A stretch of DNA of 64,000 nt from Eumeta japonica (taxonomy: Eukaryota > Arthropoda > Insecta > Lepidoptera > Psychidae): NCBI GenBank assembly GCA_005406025.1, contig BGZK01000009.1, forward strand, positions 1,054,001-1,118,000, read 5' to 3'. Made by a program: the position numbers and the translations under genes. The notes beneath the pieces are model-generated. The model was not told the DNA's origin. It made no database searches and worked only from the letters and a program-made list of their open reading frames with translations. Positions 52,201 to 58,200 of this stretch are shown here, in pieces. The stretch's first letter is position 1. Every line of letters starts with the position of its first letter.

Positions 52201-55200
52201 AAGCTGTGGAATAATAAAGAGTCATACTTTAATTATGCAGCCGCGGACAAGGTTCCCATAGTGGTGGAAGGTCGCGAATGGCGCATTTCGAACATAATAT
52301 GGAGCGAACGCGCGCTGGTTGTCGGCACAGCCGATGGCGCCGTCGCCATCTTGGAGCCACAACCCCCACACCTTCATCGCACACACGCCTATCCCTTCTC
52401 GTAAGTTCACATTACCAGTTACTTATTTATGGTGAGATATTGAATTATAAATCTATGGATTTTTATCATTATATGCTTGCATCACCAAGTTATAAATATG
52501 AAGTTCACTAATAGTTTGGCCCATATGAGTATTAGGATTTAAAATCAGTAAAGAAGAAAAAAACTTTTAACATATATGTTGATTATTATTGTTTAAAGTA
52601 AAGTGTCAGTAAAACATTTCTGTAAATAAACTTTAATGTATACTTGGCATCATAAGTGTTGACGTCATAAGTGTAATTGCTTTGAAACATTTTTTTTCAT
52701 ATTTCTGTTTATCATTATTTGTATAGATTTTTTTAAGATAAGCACAGAAAAATTTTTTATTCTTCATAAAATCATATCATTACCTGCTATTGGTTTACAA
52801 TTGCAATTAATATTGTTTATATGGCAAATAACTTGTGTCTATAGAATTTATTAAATATTAAAGGGCTTGTCAGTCGTGATCATAGTTTTATTTATGTCCT
52901 AGAAAACTGATTTACGCCATGGAATGGCATCCTTTGCAAGTGTCTTCATCCAGTGAAGAGTCTGTTCACAAAAACGAAATGGCTGTTTGCAGTTTAGAGA
53001 AAAACATTGTCATATTGGAATTCAAAGAAGAAGGTAGGCATAATTTTTGCATGAGAACTTTGTTGGATGGAAGAACATTATTGATACCATTTTTCATCGT
53101 ATTATATGATATAAAATATTTTATGGATGACCCATGGATCGAGCGAACCTAATCAATCAATATTTGTCCAATAAGAGTTTTTGTGAATTTTCTTACTCAT
53201 CTTCTTAGCACACATTGAAAAATTAATGCTTAGTCACAAATTTTAAATGAGTTGTTTTTCTTAATCAAATTTATATATTGCACAATATCTTTCTTCATTA
53301 CATATTTTGTGTAATGCTGCTTTATATACTTAAAAATTTTAAATATTTATCTGGATAGATTGCTTTGTTTGTTGTTCACGTTCCTCTTCCTGATGTACTG
53401 TATTCAAAAGTTAATCAATTAAAAAATTACATTAATGATTGTATATAAGCAGACATTGTTCTGCCCTTTCCTTTAGGTGGTGGTTTTTTAATTTTTTTAC
53501 CCTAATTGTATAAATTGTACAAAATATGCAATTTTTTTTCATTACCATGCAAACATAGCGTAAATTAAATCATCTCTGTCAATAAATATAAAGTTTATTA
53601 ATAAGTTGACCACAGTTTTACCTATCGGGTCTGCATTTTGTGATTTTAGTTTTTGGCATTAAACCAACATGTATTGTAAATGTGAATCAATTTGCTCCTT
53701 AAATATGGAATTTGTTAATAGCTTATAATACCATATATCATACTAGGATAGGTTGAACATAATAGATAGATAGATAGGCAGATAGACATGATAGATAGGT
53801 TAAGCGTGGTCATATCATGTTGACAAAAAAAAAATTGTGTGAAAATGACTTTCATCCATAAAGTCGTTTAGATTCTAAATCATAACTGAAGTTACACAAA
53901 ATCAAGATTTGAATTTTAATAGAAGTAATGTTAATAATGAAATTTATTATTAATCGAAAAGACAATTACGATTTGTAGATTATTCTAAAATATGTTTATT
54001 GTAAATTAAAGACAAAAGATTTAATGAACAGATTATTATATAATCCACTTATAATAAAAGCGAGGGGTTTGTTTCGTAGATAGTAAGCCATCACTAGTGG
54101 TGTTGCGAACACTGGAAGGACACCACTCTGCGGTCAACCGTGTGTGCTGGAGCCCGCACCATGAGGCGCGCTTGCTGTCTGCCTCCAATGACAACACATT
54201 TAGGGTATATATTATTATATAAACAGTATTTGATATCGTTACTTACTGTTTTTTTTTATAATACACAGAAACAATATGATTTTAAGAATATTGTGACGTT
54301 ATAGGGCCGCATTCAATATTTAAGGGTCCGGTGATCGCGTTTTCGTTCAAGACAAATGCCTGGGGGCAGTCACGAGCATAAAGATTTCAGACAGGGTATG
54401 AAATCTTTATGCATGTGACAGAAGTTAAAAAAAAATTATTATTAGTTAATAATTATCAGTATTGGCATTGTTTCTATTGTTGGGCCACCGAAGGTGGCTA
54501 CCTACCCTACCTGACACTGTATGACAAATTCTTCCAGAAAATTCACATAGAAAACGTTTTCAAAAACAAGTAGGTTAACAAATTTCGTTTTTCAGATTTT
54601 TATAGCGACTACGACACCTTCAAAACATTGTCTATAATCTCGCATAACACGCGCTTCTAATACTGTATAACATTATCAAAACTGCTTTTCTTTTAGTTTG
54701 GTTGCAATTAAATTTCAAAGCAATTATAGTTGATATCAAATTTAGTTCTTTAAAGAATTGTGTGAATTATTGTGTTTAAGTTAGTACTCAAAATTGCCAA
54801 TAGATGGTGTGATAAAATAAAAATAATAGTATGATAATTTAGGGGCATATATAAATGTATGGAAACTTACATGGTATGTTCAGCTTGTTTGCTTGTATGA
54901 ATAGCACGCGCTTGCCTGGGGATCACTTTTTATTTCACTCTCATATTTTACCAATCATCCATAGTTTTCTTCTTGATGAATTTAAAATATTCGATTGTAT
55001 AAAGGAACATAGAAATAAAAATTTGTCTAACTAAAAATTTCAGATGTAGGAACCCCATGTTTATCATTTTGTAAGATTTATTTTAATGATTTTAATATAA
55101 GATTTACTTTGTACAGTAAGTGCCACATAAATTTAGACATGTCTTATACATGCGTAGTAGACAACTTTAGTCTTTTTGAGGATGTCAAGCGGTGAGAGGG

Positions 55201-58200
55201 CTTTCCTCTCCGACATGGCCCACCACCATCACTGTGCAGGTGTACGACAGGCCTAAATTTAATGTACTGAAACAAAATTGCTTTTTGACGTTGGTTAGTA
55301 TAATCCATTTTAATTATTATTTTGAATGTATTAAAGACAGTGTAGTTTTGCTGTTTTAATTGTTATATTCTATAAGAAAATTATATTAAACTGGTAGATT
55401 GTTCAATTATTTTGAAAATGAAATACAGTGGAATCTCAATAACTAGTTATTGAAATTCCACTGTAGTATTAATAGACAAAGTAGAATTTTGACAAGGTTG
55501 TAAGGTGTTAGCTTTATTTGACTTTGTTAGTAGTTACTGATAATAGTTGTGGTATTATTGTACTGATACATAATGCTAAATTTCAATAAAAAGTTTCTTT
55601 GAGAATCTTGATATAGATTGATAGTTTTTATATTAATTCTTTATTAATGAAAAATAAATAAATATTATTTATAAGATTGATTTCCAAAAAAGAATATACA
55701 GTGGAATCTCAATAACTCGAATGTCAAGGGAAATGCAAAAAATTCTAGTTAACGAGTTTTCGACTCAACAAGAACTTCGAGATACATATGACTGTGTCGA
55801 CAAGGAACAAGTATAACGTTCACAGCTGTGTTACTTAAAAATTTTCATGAATGTATTCATTCATTGCATGTGTACAAGATGTAAACAATAAATTAGAAGC
55901 CCCCGAACCAGAACATTCATTTTGGAATTAATTGCAATTTTTTCAGGGGATTCCAAGTAAGACATCATATTTTACCAACTACGACTTACGGAGTCTCCTT
56001 TCTGAAATTCGAGTTATAAAGTATAAATATGTATTATCAATACTTCGTAGAGAAATAACATTTCGTTCGAGTTATAACGTCTAAATAATTCGAGATACTG
56101 CATATTCAGGGGTTCATCGGAAGGGAATGGCAATTTTTTTCGACTTGCTGAGGATTTCGACTTGACGAGGTTTGAGTTATTGAGATTCCACTGTAATTTA
56201 AATGCAGATAAACCAGTATTATGATAAAATTGTAAGAACCTTGTGTTTGAAACATAAGTAATTGTTTGTTGTCAAAGTCATATCCAAGTATTGTGAATAA
56301 ATTGATTCAAAGTCATATCCAGATATTGTGAAAAAAAGTTTTCAATAAAAGCTGGTTATGTACATCTTATTGACAATATTCTTTTTAATGTTGGCATTAA
56401 ATACTTTTTAGTAATGTTTCATTACATTGTAATTCTGTATGTACAGTTTCTTTTACAGTGTTGTGCACATGTATTCAATAATTTTTTCAAAACACTAGTT
56501 GGCCTGACAACTTGCTTATATACTTAATGTCTGCAGTTTCACCAGCATAGAGAATTTTTTCTTTTGTATTAATCAATGTCAATTTCAATCCCGGTTTCGT
56601 TTTCGATTCTGATCTCATCTTCACACTTATCTTCCACCTTAGTCTCGGTTTTTGATTTTGGTCCTGGTCCTGCTTACAATTCCTATTCCATTACAAGTCA
56701 CAGTTCCAATTTGAACAGACAGGGATTAATATAAAAATAGTATAGCTTTCTATGAGTGAATGAATTTTTAGAATCAAAGTAGTAGTTTGGTTCAATTTTA
56801 CAAATACATGGTCCAAGTCAGATACAAACCCTAGTAAATACAACACATGTGACATGAAACATTCTGGTCACACTTTTGATTTTGATCCTGTCTCTACACT
56901 GTTTTCGCTCTCAAGTACCATTCTCAATTTTGGTCATGGCTTCACTTTAGATTCTGTTAGTGGTACCTTTTTCGATTTTACTCTCCATCCAGCTTTCAAT
57001 TCCGATTCTGCTATTAGTCCCAGTTCTATTTGTTCAATGGCCGAACTCGGGGCCGAATGCTAATATTAAAATTAAACATAAGCTATATTGCTCGGAGATA
57101 AAGTAGCTTTCTATGCGTTAAAGAATTATTAAAGCTGTCTTAGGAATAGATATTCATGTATATAATGAAGGGGTTAAATATTAGCAGCCTAATTTACTCA
57201 AGAATAGTGCAACCATTTGTTAGTGAAGGAGTTTTTAATATCTGTTCATTAGTTCAGACTAGTAGTACAAGTATGCGGATGAAACAGGGGACAAACGCTA
57301 AATTTTGAAGTTATACTTCTTTAGGCGCGTTATGAAAAAATGATGAGAGTGAAATTTTAAGATTGTGTGACGCAAAATTAACAGATTGAAGCTGCCCGCT
57401 TAGAATTCGAATTTGGAATAATGAGAGAATTTATGTACATTTAATATAAGAAAATAAAAAAATATTTATTTAATTTTTAAAATTTAAACTAAACTTTATT
57501 GACTGTGTTGGCGAGTACTTTGATACTCTATGGCAATCAGCGTCTGATGATGGAGCTGGAAGGTGGCCATAGGAACTCCGTAATTAAACGACGCAACCCC
57601 ATCGAGTTTGGGCTCGTTTGATTCCTCTTGACGAGTACTTTGATACTATATGGTAATCAGCGTCTGATGATGGAGCTAGAAGGTGGCCATAGGAACTCCG
57701 TAATTAAACGACGCAACCCCATCGAGTTTGGGCTCGTTTGATTCCTCTTGACGAGTACTTTGATACTATATGGTAATCAGCGTCTGATGATGGAGCTAGA
57801 AGGTGGCCATAGGAACTCCGTAATTAAACGACGCAACCCCATCGAGTTTGGGCTCGTTTGATTCGTCTTGACGAGTACTTTGATACTATATGGTAATCAG
57901 GATCTGATGATGGAGCTGGAAGGTGGCCATAGGAACTCCGTAATTAAACGACGCAATCCCATCGAGTTTGGGCTCGTTTGATTCGTCTTGACGAGTACTT
58001 TGATACTATATGGTAACCAGGGTCTGATGATGGAGCTGGAAGGTGGCCATAGGAACTCCGTAATTAAACGACGCAACCCCATCGAGTTTGGGCTCGTTTG
58101 ATTCGTCTTGACGAGTACTTTGATACTATATGGTAATCAGCGTCTGATGATGGAGCTAGAAGGTGGCCATAGGAACTCCGTAATTAAACGACGCAACCCC

